64,000 nucleotides of DNA from Candolleomyces eurysporus (GCA_027579435.1 JANBPK010000726.1:1-64000); one strand, 5' to 3'. Numbered from the stretch's first letter, positions 37,340 through 49,573 are shown. Notes: generated from the sequence alone by a model not told the origin. Program-made: numbers and translations.

Positions 37340-38453
37340 TACTTAAGGCAGGAGAACCATTGAGTGAGCGTAAAAGGCCTGGTCGCTGCTGTTGCTGGCT
37401 TCGATCAAAAATGTCGTTTCTCCCTTGGCGTCCACGAATCCGGAATCCTTGACTCCCATATCAGGCAAGCTGTGCTCCGAGCCGAAGACCTCGCGTGCCA
37501 GTGGTATGAGGTCCGTCCCTCGTTCATTCTTGACGTGGTGCCTCAAAGTCCAAGCAGCAGGTCGACGAGGAAAATGAGATGCCAAAGTGACTTGAGGAGT
37601 GGAGAACTCTGGCTTCGACGGGAAGAGATGAGGCTGAAGGCCCGGCCCTCCTTCGGTCTGGCTCGCCCGGGTCACAATGATGAGGAAGCCGTCAACTTCA
37701 GGACGATGGCTCAAGGCTTGAGATTGACTTTCTTAGACCTACGTATTACTGCGCTTGTCTCCTCATCCAGTAGTGCATGCGTATACTGACGAACGTTTGA
37801 CTCGTGGAGGACGCACGTTGGAAAGTTGACCCCTGTTGATGGCGCTAATTCTGGCAGGAAGAACTTCTGGCTCCCAAATCAGTCAACCCTAGCTATTGAG
37901 GGGACGGAGGGAGCGTTCTCGAGCCACGATTGGATGAAACCTCTTGTCAAAATGTCCTTTCCAAGTGAAAACCTACCAAGTAGCACCCGTCCCGCCCCAA
38001 AATCGTTAGGATAGTCGGGGAAGCAAAAACGAGAGAACGAGTGGAGGAACAGAATCGACTCGTCTAAATAGCATCGGGAGATGCATGCTTTCGAATGTTT
38101 CTCTACAACCCAAAGACGGTGTAACCAGTAAAGTCGGGAAGGGGAGGAAAGGAATCCTTCCAAAAGCGGAATGAGGGTTTCCAGCTTCGGATGCATGTAC
38201 AGTGCCCTAAGCCCACCGCCACGATGCTAGTCCAGCCCAGTGGAAACCTTGACTACGGTTTGAAAAGCCGCTCAACAAAATGTGCACGAATCTTAAACAT
38301 ATCCAGTGACTTTCGCTATTATTTTAGGGGTCGGCGATTGTCGTCGCGTCCGATAAAATCAAGGACTTGGTCTCCTTCATTCAGAGTGACTAGAGCCGTC
38401 AAGAAACAATCTGTCTTTTCGGAATAATATGCTTCCCTTGTTGGCAGAGACAT
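37340..38453 (-). CDS. Possible hypothetical gene, multi-exon or degraded
   Basis: Not recognised. Three minus-strand open segments look more coding-like than their surroundings. The first starts at ATG 38453 (MSLPTREAYYSEKTDCFLTA, then LNEGDQVLDFIGRDDNRRP). The second is at 38196-37879 (PKLETLIPLLEGFLSSPSRL). The third is at 37714-37343 (EVDGFLIIVTRASQTEGG, then VKDSGFVDAKGETTFLIEAS). A stop follows the first segment, and no clean splice plan joins all three, so this may be a decayed gene or two gene fragments. ORFs on the opposite strand are shorter or less plausible. Confidence 0.3.
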
Positions 38454-39573
38454 TTGAAGGTCGCCAGATCTTCGCCCTGTCGTACGGTCTCGAATCTGCC
38501 GTTTAACCGGACCTGACGACTGTTCTAAGGCACAGGTACTGCAGGGTGTTTATCCTGCATCAGGCGTTCCCATATCAGAAAAAGGTCAAGGGCTGCATAG
38601 TTGACGCCCCTGTGTTACAGCATCTGACGATGTTATACGGAGGAATTTGCCCGTTCAATAGTTCTGATAGAGTTGAACCCTTGGTGTCTGTTGACCGAAG
38701 CCGAGAGTTGTGTGGATTCACAGGGCAATGAAATCGTGCCTGCCAACCCCTGGTGACGGAGGACGGCGTGAGACTGGCAGGAACAGTTTGTGGAGGATCA
38801 AAAAACGGCAGCTTAGGTACTCTCGATGACCGGGGATGTCAGCAAGAAATATTCTGAATACATGTAACAAATAGGAATGGATGAAGAATCGACCGAACCA
38901 TCACGGCGCGGCCTATGACCATGCGTCAAGTCTTCTGGTTTGAGTGCATACTATATTGAGCGCATCTTCAGAATCTCCGCAACCATTAACATCAACCTCA
39001 CGTCAAGCTGGCACATCTTCCATTTGAAGATCGCTTTGTCTCGGAGGCCGAGTATAATCCCAGGTCCTGAAGGAACTCACGGAGTTGCATGAGAAAACTC
39101 TGTCGGAGTTTGTGAGCGTCCGCCAGGAACATATAGAGATCTCCGCTATGTAGCAGCAATTGAATCAACCAGACATCGACAGAACACGAAGTATAACCTA
39201 TGATCTCATGTGCGACCGCGGCTCCCGGGGCGCTAATCACCGAACAACAAACTGGACCACGGTCTCGCCCTGATTCTTGTCCTTCGACCTCACCAAACCA
39301 ATTCACCACGAAGTTCTACATGGCCTCATTCACCTTTCTGAGTGCCATTGCCTATCCGGTCCTTTGATGATGCTGCGCACCGGTGAATCATCGCATCGAC
39401 AACGTGATATTCTCGTTAGCTTAGAATGTGCCAAAGACGGTCACCGCACTAATTCCCTTAGCTTGTTGAGACACACCGTCCTAGGTGCGTAGTCCCATAG
39501 TCAGTGTCTCTCTGACGCTGGCACCCTAATTATACGACAGCGACCCCGAAATTCGATTCTTGGATCGGAAATC
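38454..39573. other. Intergenic upstream of F-box gene
   Basis: About 1.1 kb with short ORFs on both strands and no family match. It probably contains the promoter of the F-box gene that starts at 39574. Confidence 0.4.
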
Positions 39574-41839
39574 ATGGACGGAAAACACAAAAAGATGGTC
39601 AAATCCCTGTCGAAACACAATGCGCCTCCATCGGATGATCAACGCTCTAGGATCATTACGGTCCTTCAGCAACTTGAATCCGAGTTCCATTGCCTTACAG
39701 GCCAATCTTTCACCGACTTCATCAGCTCGACTAATTGCCCGAAACTTCCTAAATCTGCTGGGAAGTACCAAAAATATATACCCTTTCATCAAGCTATTCT
39801 TTCCAATACCCGAATCATCCCTCTTGAGCTCTGGCAAAGAATTTTTCTCTTTGTCATTCGAAGCCGAGAGGGCTCCAGTCGGCCCTTAGATGTCGATCTA
39901 CGTGCATTATGCAGCGTCTCGACACAGTGGCGATCGGCGGCGATCACTTGCTGCCCTCTGTGGACGGAGTTGCCGCGAATTCGTGCGGCCCATCAGTATC
40001 CGAATATCTCGGTACGAAGGCTGGTTCGCAACGCCAGCGAGATCAAGCTCTACCTCTCCCGCTCAGGCAGCCTTCCAATCACCATCAGCTTTGAGATCTC
40101 ACAGGACGTATGGAACTCACCTAAAACGTCAGTGAAAACTCAAGCACGAGAGAACCTTCGACTACTCACTGACCAGTGCCATCGCTGGGAGGTGGTCTCA
40201 AGACTCTCTCTTCCCGTCGACGCTTTCACACAGCAACCACTGATCTCCATCCAGGGCAAACTCTCCGCGCTCAAAAAACTAGAGATCAGAACATACCACG
40301 TTTCAACCGATCCCAGTCCGGTGTCTATAAGGCGATACCGGGAGGTCAATATCACTTGCTTTTCGGATACCCCATCGCTGCGAGAGTTTCAACTTTCAAA
40401 TGATAGGATTGTGTCTCCTAGTCCGGCCATCCTCAACCTAGCATTGCCATGGTCACGTCTTGAAAGGGTTGAAATCCACACAATCAATGAGTTTCAAGGA
40501 GAAGAGCTCTGTCAAACTGTGGTCGATTCCGGGCCATCAAATTTGAAGATTCTGAAATGCTCCCATCTACAACTTCCATCTACTTTGGAACCAGGAACGG
40601 GTTCATCGTTCACTCTCCCCAGGGTCGAAGTATTGGACGTCGAGTACAGGGCAAGGAGCGACACTGGCGCCGTAGCCTGGTTGACCCCGAATTTGGACAG
40701 GCTAATCCTCCCCTCGCTCACGGAGCTGTACATAACAGCATCATTGGAAGCCGCTCGGATCTCCCAGCCTGTTATGGCAATGATTTCAAGGTCTGGATGC
40801 TCCGAATCCTTGAGACGGCTGAGCTTCAGCGATGTCTTTTTTTTCGCCCCGGACGGTATTCCACGAACTCCTTTTTCTTACTCCCAACGTCACTCATTTG
40901 GACATTCCCCTTCCGCCATCCTTCGATGAACTCATCCTCTATCCCAATGAGCCGCCCACCCCCATTCTTCCGAACCTGAAGTCGCTCACAGTCTACAACG
41001 ATGTCCACTATTTCAATAGGAAGCGAATCGACGCTGCTGACCTCATGGCAATGGTTCGATCGAGAACGGTCGACTTAAGCCCTCTGGTCGATGGGAACCT
41101 ATTCCAGGCGCTTGAAAAGGTTCAGATTTATGCGATGAGCGATCGTCTACCGCAGCTGAGGTCGGATTGGAGGCTTCTTGAAAGCCGCGAGCTGGGGACG
41201 ACCAGCTATAGCACTCTGACCGACTTGGCCACGGAAGTCGAAGAATCATTCCGAGCGAATTGTTGGAAAAACGCTTCTGGCCCCCCCNATAAGGCACGGC
41301 CGGGAGTTGGATGCCATGATGAGCAAGATGGAGGCGATTGATTTAAGCCGATACTCGAGTGTCGAAGTGTTAATTGTACGTCGCCTCACTAGCATTTGTT
41401 TCAACTCTCGTTCTGACGGACTCTTCATTTTTTACTCGTATCGTCTTCTAATCAGAGGAGCAGCATTCCATATCTACTCCATAAAATCAGCAAAGATACA
41501 CCTAGAGCTGTCCCGGGCGATCATCTATTTCAACTCCAACCCCGTGCCCGGAAACTGTGTCAGAAGTGGAAGCCATTCCTGCTGCGTGACGCTCCGAGAT
41601 CGCCATTTTACTGGACTCTTTCCGAGGACAACAAATGTGCCGTATTGCGGTATGAGCCCGGGACTCTTGGTAAGCTCACGTTTTTGCCCGTTCACATGTG
41701 CCTGAGATTGAGATTGATATACCATATTTGTAGGTGAGGAAGAGATATGGAATCGTATCCTAACCGTAAGTTACTCCCACTGGATTTATACGCAGAAAAT
41801 CTGACTTGCGACTTCTTTCACCTGCAATAGACAGAGTAA
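39574..41839 (+). CDS. F-box protein with LRR-like body
   Basis: ATG 39574. A coiled N-terminus (RSRIITVLQQLESEFHCLTG) precedes a classic basidiomycete F-box: TRIIPLELWQRIFLFVIRSR, then LRALCSVSTQWRSAAITCCP and LWTELP. An irregular LRR-like body follows. A single-base frame change occurs at the T8 run near 40836-40846; the frame then resumes as FSPRTVFHELLFLTPNVTHL. A second frame change sits at the n at 41288, after seven C. Downstream exons continue at 41456-41669 (IPYLLHKISKDTPRAV ... CQKWKPFLLRDAPRSPF), 41734-41765 and a final 9-nt exon at 41831-41839 ending in TAA. Because both breaks are at homopolymers, sequencing error is more likely than pseudogenisation. It is a presumed SCF ubiquitin-ligase adaptor with unknown target. 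Confidence 0.75.
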
Positions 41840-42174
41840 TCAATGCCATTCTAAAGTAACTACTGTGTGATGGTCAGATTGTATAGTTAAGCTGTATTTG
41901 ATCCACGAGACATTGGAGATGGTGGCTGGCCCGTGCATCGTTAGTCAAATCCAAAAATCGTCAAAGTGGTCGTTTCGAACGTACGAATTTACCGTGAAAT
42001 CGCATATTGCTGATTGACGCCCGATCCAGGTTTGGCATATGTTGTCACAAGACATGATACATGACCATTGTTCGGTTCCCTTCCCTTCCTTTGTTCACCT
42101 TGTACTATCACTCACTCTCGCTCTCACCAGCTTTCAACTTCGTGTACTAGCAACTCCGACTCCTTTCCTCTACA
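41840..42174. other. Intergenic promoter region of NLR-1
   Basis: 335 bases between the F-box stop and the NACHT gene start. CT-rich near 42075-42140 with repeated ctcactctcg-like words, consistent with a promoter or leader. Nothing else seen. Confidence 0.4.
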
Positions 42175-44383
42175 ATGGCATACTCACCATTCAGTGGTGC
42201 TCGCCAATTCTCGATGAAGGACGTCATCATCAATACGACGATCTATGGAACAGACGGTCAAGCGGGTAAGTGGTCGGCTGATGATGCTGTTGTGAGCGTC
42301 AAGGTCCTTATCGTCCTAAATTCTCAGAACTTCTGGAGTTGCTCTTGCGGCATACGACCACGGAGGCGACCCACAGGTCGGCTACCTACTCTTACGCCCC
42401 AAAGTGCCATCCAGGTACTCGGGAGGCCGTCATGGTGGACATGACGGACTTCCTAGGCCTGACCCTGCCACAGCCTTTGGCGCCGATGCCTCCCAAGCAA
42501 CGTCTAGCTTGGTTCTCTGGGCCTGCTGGTGGAGGAAAGACCTGCGTACAGAGAAAGCTCGCGGAGTTTTGCTTAGGGAAAGGACATTTGGCGGGTTCTT
42601 TCTTCTTCTCAACAGATGGGAGGGACAGCGCAGATGGGTTTGTTGCTACCCTCGTACACCAACTATGCCTTTCCATCCCTGGATATCACGCTGCCGTTCT
42701 CGAACAAATTGCGAGAGATCGTGCAATCTTCACATACTCGCTCGATATTCAACTCGATACCCTTGTCTTTGATTCCTTGAGGGATGCTGACGCCGTTGGC
42801 AATTGGAGAGAGCCAACTGTGATCATCGTGGATGGATTGGATGAATGCCGGGACATCAATCAACGGCGTCATGTCATAGACCTCCTCTACAGACTCTCCA
42901 TACACACCGTATTTCCGTTCCATGTCATTGTCGCCAGCAGGCCAGAATTCGACATTCGGACAGAATTCGCAGAGGAGCCGTTGGCCTCTGCAACACGCGT
43001 CTTTCGACTCGAAACATACGATGGGAGTGAAGACATCCAGAAGTACCTTGTCTATGAATTCGCAAGGATTCGAAGGGTTCATCCCGCCGGAGCGCACATT
43101 CCCAGGAATTGGCCCAGGAGGAATATTCTCCAGATCCTAGTGGAGATGGCCTCGGGTCAATTCATCTTCGCCGCCACACTCATCAAGTACATCGGTAACG
43201 GACAAGAGCGCCCAGACATCCTCTTGCAGCGCGCCTTGGATTATACCACAAGCGGCTGCTATTCTCGCACCAACCCGTTCAAAGAGTTAGACGCTCTTTA
43301 CACCATGATCCTCATGGCCTCTGGTGTTGAACGAGGACTTCTACGGCGCCTGCTCCATACCATTATCGAGAACGGGAAGCTCGACAACATTTATGACGAG
43401 GGTTTCTTCGGTTCCATACAATCAAGTTTTGCCGGCGATGTCGATGCCTTCCTCGGATTTGCAATCGGTACCACAGCCGTCGCATTCTCTAACCTATATG
43501 CCATCATCCACTTTCCAAAGGAGAACCCCGAACTAGCGCGTGCATTGGCAAATCAGCAACTCGGCAACCAATCGCCAGAAGCTGGCCCCGATGACGACGA
43601 CCCCGATGAAGGTGAATTCAATTACCAGGAATTCCATCGTTGGATAACGCAGCGTAAAGAGCGCGATCCGATTCGCTTCTATCATAAAACCATGGCGGAT
43701 TACCTCAAGAATCCGTCACGCAGTGGGGACTTCTTCCAAAGCGAACCCCACACCTTGGCCGACTTTGCTACCACCTCGATACGGCACTTGCAAAAATGGT
43801 CTCAAACGGGGGGGNACTCTAGACCAAGACAGGGCCGCTGCGCTGAGTGCGGAGTATCTCTTCTGCAGATTTGACAGAATTGGTCAAAGGACGCTCACAT
43901 CCATCTCGAGTCAAGGCCAGCTTCAATACATTTGGCCGGAGCAAGGCGTCCTGAATTTCAACGCTCTTATCGTGATTGGGTGGCAGTACCTTAACTCCAG
44001 ATTCACTTACGTCCGGAAGGAGAGACCGAAGTTCCTTGAATCGCTCCGCGTGATGTGCACTATGTTTCATCGTTGTGTGAGTTTTCCTCTTCCAGTGTTG
44101 TCATCTTCGGATCCTGACCATTGTTCCCTTTCAAATCTACCAGTCTGCGTGGTTCCCATGTCCGTTCCTCTGTCGCAGTATCAAAGCCTTGGAGGACAAC
44201 GCAGAACTCGTCAATAGTTACTTGGACGAAAATTCTTTCCTCTTTTATCGTGACAGGCTTGAGCTCCTTGCTCAGCTCGAAGAACGAGTCAAAGTCGATC
44301 CTCTATGGTTTGATCAACTTTGGTCCCAGAATCCTCAGTCATCCTTCAAGTTCCTAGAAAATGGACAATCCTCATTAGAATAG
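42175..44383 (+). CDS. NACHT-domain NLR-type NTPase (NLR-1)
   Basis: Exon 1 (42175-42265) encodes 30 residues, MAYSPFSGARQFSMKDVIIN and a short remainder, and joins in phase 1 to 42328. The NACHT domain then shows LLLRHTTTEATHRSATYSYA, CHPGTREAV, the Walker A loop WFSGPAGGGKTCVQRKLAE, SFFFSTDGRDSADGFVATLV, Walker B IIVDGLDECRDINQRRHV, a sensor VIVASRPEFDIRT, and MASGQFIFAATLIKYIG. Further on comes the family block IRFYHKTMADYLKNPSRSGD. An n at 43815 after a G run causes a frame change, after which LDQDRAAALSAEYLFCRFDR continues. The last exon ends at 44383 (LWSQNPQSSFKFLENGQSS). Fungal NACHT proteins are STAND ATPases acting in self/non-self recognition and cell death. No C-terminal WD40, ankyrin or TPR repeats are present. 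The short N-terminal exon is described in the findings. Confidence 0.88.
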
Positions 44384-44459
44384 TCGTGCTCTAAGTAGTA
44401 CAAGTTCCCGCAATAGACGACCATCACAAGCTACCCACACCTCAAGTCCTCTCTCAACA

Positions 44460-45945
44460 AGACCTTCGCACCCAGGTGACGGCAGTTAGTAGCCTGAGCC
44501 CGTCAGCTCAAGAAGGCCCTTCTGCGAGCGTAGATATGTTACTTCTTCATGAATGAGACCAAGGGGATCCGTTTCATCTCGATACCACCGAACTTGAATG
44601 TATAACTTGCGAAGCGCAGGCAAATGCACTTCCCGAAACGCATTGTCAACATTTTTCCACCTTTGACGCATTGAAAACTTCATTGGGAACTGGTTGCAGT
44701 CTTGACGCTCCCAACAATGAATTGTAAGAACCTCGAGGGAGGGTAGGAGGCCCGAACCGGACTGAAGGATTGATGGAAGGTTGTCGACGGAGATGGTTCC
44801 TTCACTCGTGGTACCGAAGAGGTCGAGTCTGAGATGTCGAAGACGGGTTAAAGGTTTGAAGTCGAGCGAGCGGGCGACTGTTGGGGGACAAGGTGTGCGC
44901 GTAACAACTATGAGTGCTAATGGACACATATTTGGTCAGAGCAACTCACGCAAATCAGAATCGAGGCATAGATATTCGAGATTTTTAGTGATGTTGATAA
45001 TGTCTTGGACAGGCTTTGCAGTGTCTTCTGTAAGGAGGGTCAAGCTCGAGATCACTGCAAATCGTTTAAGATTATGAAGCATCAAGAAGGACTCCGGGCT
45101 GAGTAACCACTCCACAATATCATCGAGACGGCGACCCTCAACCCCGGCGACGAACTCGGACAAGGAAATCTGCCGTGAAGCCATCCATGGCAATCCTACT
45201 CCTGCATTTGGCTGGGCTTCCCCTGCCCCTGAGAGGTCCACCGACCAGCATTCATTGAAGACAAGCGACTCCAATGCAATGCAACCCCTCAGTATACGAA
45301 TGGGGAAGAAATGCATCTCAATTAGGTGTACTGTCTTGAGTGCTGGAAGGGCTAGCAGTCTGCCATAGAACTCCAGGGCGAGGGGGCTCCGGATGGGCTT
45401 TCGTATTGATAATTGGTTCAAGTTCTGGCACTGAAGGAGGGTTTTATACAGGCCGATCTCTAAAACAAGCATCGACCCCAAGTTCGAAATATAGAAAGAC
45501 AAAAACATACCTTCGACGCTCAGATCATCCTTACAGCAGAGGTACAGCGACTGAACCATGCTAGCGATGTGGGGAGATTTCTGGAGTGCATTTGATATGG
45601 AGAGGTAGTGCTGGTTGGAAGGAAGATCGACATGATAGAATAGGCGCTGCTGGGAGCTGTGTAGAAAGGCCCAGTTGACCAAAGCGCATTGCTTCAAGTT
45701 TTCTTCGGCATCCTCGATGAGTGCTCCGATTTCATTCCTTTCTACGAGTTCGTCAAGAACCTTCTCGACGAGTTCATGTGGAAAAGATAGACGAAGAGAA
45801 ATGCTATCGCCTCGATTGCGATTTTGATTCATGGCACCAAGGAAATAGAGAAGGTGATTGTGAATACTGGTTCGAAAGTAGGAAGTGAGTACCCAGCGGG
45901 GTCCGGGTCAAGCACCGTGTTTGGCATCATCGTCAAACAAAAACG
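44460..45945 (-). repeat. Tandem duplication unit A (FLR-A and flanks)
   Basis: This unit contains FLR-A plus flanking sequence that recurs around FLR-B. The downstream side shares the stretch 'gcacccag(g/a)tgacggcagttag' with unit B, and the upstream side shares 'gtcaagcaccgtgtttggca'. The spacing between matching points is about 1.73 kb. The shared flanks show that a genomic segment was copied, not just a transcript. Confidence 0.8.
44486..45832 (-). CDS. F-box/LRR-like protein FLR-A
   Basis: ATG 45832. The N-terminal F-box-like segment reads LSFPHELVEKVLDELVERNE, then NLKQCALVNWAFLHSSQQRL and FYHVDLPSN. LRR-like strands follow: HIASMVQSLYLCCKDDLSVE, LLQCQNLNQLSIRKPI, LPALKTVHLIEMHF, IALESLVFNECWSVDLSG. 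A 51-nt intron (45460-45510) is in frame and stop-free; the 53-nt counterpart in FLR-B shows it is a true intron. A second intron joins LDSDLLARSLDFKPLTRLRH. The C-terminus ends at 44486. It is a presumed SCF adaptor; substrate unknown. It lies tail-to-tail with NLR-1, about 100 bases between stops. Confidence 0.8.
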
Positions 45946-46194
45946 GCGCGAGCTCCTTCGGTCTTCGGTCAGTCCCTCATTCGGTCACCTTCTAAGTTCA
46001 TGCTCTCTTCGTCCAAATGCAAGGCTCATGTTATAATGTTTGCATTCATTGACCGATGGACCTCAAATTCCATTTTCTCCGGGGGAGAAAGCCCTAATTT
46101 TTAAGTTGAACGAAATGAATTACTATTCCGTTCCTTATACATCACAACAATTCAACCCAGTTTTAATCGTCAACCCCAGCAACGCCCACCCTCT

Positions 46195-47660
46195 TTGCAC
46201 CCAGATGACGGCAGTTAGGAGCGTGAGTCCGTCAGCTCAAGAAGGCCCTTCTGCGAGCGTAGATATGATACTTCTTCATGAATGATACTAAGAGGATCCG
46301 TTCTGTTTCGACGCCACCGAACTTCAATATAAACCTTCCGAAGCGCAGGTAAATGCACTTCACGAAACGCATCGTCAACGGTTTTCCACCTTTCACGCGT
46401 TGAAAACTTCATCGGAAATTGGTTCCAGTCTTGACGCTCCCAACAACGAAGTGTAAGAACTTCGAGGGAGGGTAGTAGGCCCGAAGCGGATTGAAGGATT
46501 GATGGAAGGTAATCGACGGAGATGGTTCTGTCACTCTTGACTTCGAAGAGGTCGAGTCTGAGATGTCGGAGGCGGGTTAAAGGTTTGAAGTCGAGCGAAC
46601 GGGCGACTGGGGGAAAAGGTGTGCGTAGCAATTATGAGGATGCTGATAGGCACATATTTGCTCCGTACAACTCACTCCAATCAGAATCGAGCCATAGATA
46701 TTCAAGATTCTTGGTGACGTTGATAATGTCTTGGACAGGCTTTGCAGAATCTTCTTCAGTGAGGACCACGCTCGAGATCGCCGTAAATTTCTGAAGATTT
46801 TGGAGCTTCAAGAAGGACTCTGGGCTGAGTGACCACTCCACAAAGCTATCGAGACGCCGACCATTGACCCCAAGTGCTAATGCAGACAAGAAAATCTGCC
46901 GCGGAGCCATCCACGGCAATCCTACTCCTGCATTTGGCTGGGCTCCCCCTGAGAGGTCCACCGACCAGCATTCATTGAAGTTAAGCGATTCCAATGCAAC
47001 ACAACCCCTCAGTAGACGAATGGGAAAGGAATTCATCTCAATTAGGTGTACTGTCTTGAGTGCTGGAAGGGCTAGCAGTCTACCATAGAACTCCAAGGCG
47101 AGGGGCCTTCGGATGGGTCTCTCCATGGATAATCGGTTCAAGTTCCGGCACTGAAGCAGGGCTTCATACTGGCCGATCTCTGAAAGAAGCATCAACCCCG
47201 AGTTCGGAATATAGAAGGACACACAAACATACCTTCGACGCTCAGATCATCCTTACAGCAGAGGGACAGCGACTGAACCAGGCTAGCGATGCGGGGAGAT
47301 TTCTGGAGTGCATTTGATATGGAGAGGTAGTGCTGGTTGGAAGGAAGATCGACATGATAGAATAGGCGCTGCTGGGAGCTGTGTAGAAAGGCCCAGTTGA
47401 CCAAAGCGCATTGCTTCAAGTTTTCTTCGGCATCCTTTACGAGTGCTCCGTTTTCAATTCTTTCTTCAAGTTCGTCAAGAACTTTTTCGACAAGTTCAGG
47501 TGGAAAAGATAGAAAAAGAGAAGTGCTATCGCCTCGATCGCAGGGCCGATCCATGGCACCCACCAAGGAAGTAGAGAAAAGGAAAGATTCAAATAAACGG
47601 TGGAGCGATGGCCTGGCCCGTCAAGCACCGTGTTTGGCATCATCGTCAAACACAAATAGC
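46195..47660 (-). repeat. Tandem duplication unit B (FLR-B and flanks)
   Basis: Second copy of the unit described at 44460-45945, in the same orientation. Flanking similarity ends near 47660, inside the short intergenic space before FbP-A. It also ends near 46195, after which unrelated sequence (45946-46194) separates the copies. Confidence 0.8.
46215..47554 (-). CDS. F-box/LRR-like protein FLR-B, tandem paralogue of FLR-A
   Basis: ATG 47554. Nearly co-linear with FLR-A: LSFPPELVEKVLDELEERIE, NLKQCALVNWAFLHSSQQRL and IASLVQSLSLCCKDDLSVEG. A 53-nt intron follows (47180-47232), then IGQYEALLQCRNLNRLSMER and LPALKTVHLIEMNSF. The second intron joins DSDWIARSLDFKPLTRLRHL, and the C-terminal block RWKTVDDAFREVHLPALRKV leads to a stop at 46215. 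Differences cluster in the LRR-like body, while the F-box-proximal exon is almost identical, which suggests recent duplication. It lies head-to-head with FbP-A, 178 bases between start codons. Confidence 0.82.
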
Positions 47661-47732
47661 GCGGTCATCTCTTCCAACAACTCTTCCTTCACCACTCAGT
47701 ACCCAGTCTTAGTCTGCAGCTGCAGTCAACTT

Positions 47733-49573
47733 ATGCACCGGCTTCCCTCCGAACTCCAATTGCTAGTCATTGACTACATCGGGCCTCTTGATATCCTTCA
47801 CCTCCAATTGGTATGCAAGCTTGACTTTTTTNCGTTGTGTTATTGACATATCGTTTACAGACCTGCAAACACTATCACCTTCTTATCGAGAGGTCAAGCA
47901 AAAGAATATGGAGGAACTGCTTGCGCCAGCAATGCTACCAAAATGAACTGTTCTGGCCGACCTTCCAGGGTCTTTCATCGGCATCTGAGTTCAAGGACGC
48001 TGCGACAACATCGCATCGGGTACTCAACGCCTATAAGTTCGCTCTGGAAAAGCAGCAGGGCGTTTTAGGTACTCCAGAGGTCACCCACACATCGATCTTG
48101 TTCCCAGAGGATCTCAATGAAGCTACCTTCAGCGAGCTTTATTTGGTTCCAGGCGGCCGCTTTCTCGTTACCTTCCATCAGCCAAACTGGCTCTCCGTCT
48201 GGGATTTGAAGCATTCTGAGGCGCCCTTACACTCTCCAGAAGACGAGCTTGAAGAAAATGTACTTCGCCCGAAGTTGATGCTGCGGCACGGCATCGAGGG
48301 GTTTGATGGGGTGGCGTACATTGACTCGGTGGTTGAGACTACAAAGATTCGGTTTCTTCTTAATGTGCAACCAGAACTCCCGAGTCAGGAGACGGTTCCC
48401 TTGTGAGGTTCTTCCCTGCCTTGAGAAATTATTCTAATCACTGATTCTTTGTAATGTCAGCGTAGAGGAATTAAACAGTCAAGATGCATTGGCATACGAG
48501 TACTTGCAACTGACCTTGACAGACAGCACCTGGCTGGTCGAGCGGTTAGGATATCTCACTGTTGTTCATCTTGAAGGCAGCCCTGAATGGGTCAGATTCA
48601 ACACAATGTCAGAAGAAAACATCATTCTTCATTCGAATAACTCCACTCTTATGTGGGACTTTGTCCGGCACCAGGCTTCGACGTGGCGCCTCGAGGGTGT
48701 AGATAAAGTCTTCGACGTAAGTTATTATTCAAATTCCTGGCCAGCGTATCTCATATCGTCATTATCTTTGAGCAGGTCTTCTCTTTGTCCAACTATGTGT
48801 TCTACATTGGGGAGGAGGGTGTGTTTGGTGTGGAACAATCTCCGTCACAGCCAACGGAACGAGACTGTATTCCTCTCCCATCGCCAGATGTGAAGACTCC
48901 ATTCTTGTTTCTTCCCCATCAACGCAAACATGTAAACATCAAGACAACATCAGGGCCAGACAGCTGCAATCCTCACCTCCGCGACTATCAAACATCCCTC
49001 ATCTACGAGATCATAGAAACTGAAGAAGCAAATGAGGACCCCGACGGCCCTGAACCCCTCATCAAAACTATATACCGATATCACTTCCACTTCGACTCTT
49101 CCAACCCTGCGAAGAGTAGCTTAGACCTGATCGAAGCGTCGACAGTGCGCAGACCACAAGTCGAGCAACCGCTGGAAACTCCCCATATCCTCCACCTGCA
49201 CCCATACCAGCATCTCAATGGCCGTCTAGGCGCGATTTGGGTCGAAGAAGCCGAAGATGAGGAATACGCCGAGTGGTCCACAACTTCCGTCTTTTTCTCA
49301 TTATCCTCCCTATTCGACCCGGCCTCTGCGAAATTGGCCTTTTCCGGTTCGGAGGGCTCATCGGCAGTCGTCCCAGATTCCAGAGACTTGCAACTTGTAA
49401 GATTTTGGGCCAAGCCGGACTCACCTGAAGAAGATAGTGATATAGAGGAGTATGAAGACCCACTAGATACGTTGGCTTGTGAGTTTTGTCCGCATACGGG
49501 GAGAGTGGCCGTTCTCTGGGCGAACGACATCGTGGGGGTCACACAAGTAACATTGTATGATTTTCTCGCTTGA
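47733..49573 (+). CDS. F-box protein with propeller-like body, FbP-A
   Basis: ATG 47733. Exon 1 (47733-47810) carries most of the F-box (MHRLPSELQLLVIDYIGPLD, ILHLQL). The next exon, from 47861, starts TCKHYHLLIERSSKRIWRNC, followed by FWPTFQGLSSASEFKDA. The body has short aromatic repeats resembling propeller blades: LVPGGRFLVTFHQPNWLSVW, VVHLEGSPEWVRFN, STLMWDFVRHQASTWRLEG, NYVFYIGEEGVFGVE, GRLGAIWVEEAEDEEYAEWS. The terminal block is CEFCPHTGRVAVLWANDI, ending VTLYDFLA. I do not recognise a named domain for the body. Two full paralogues in the window share the same plan and intron after LQL/LQQ. The n at 47832 is intronic. It is a probable SCF adaptor; the ligand is unknown. It converges on FbP-B, 148 bases between stops. 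Confidence 0.82.

Noticed and set aside
47733..49573. FbP proteins as ordinary WD40 repeat proteins
   Set aside because: LSVWDL resembles a WD ending, but the regular 40-residue GH...WD spacing is absent across the body; described as propeller-like only.
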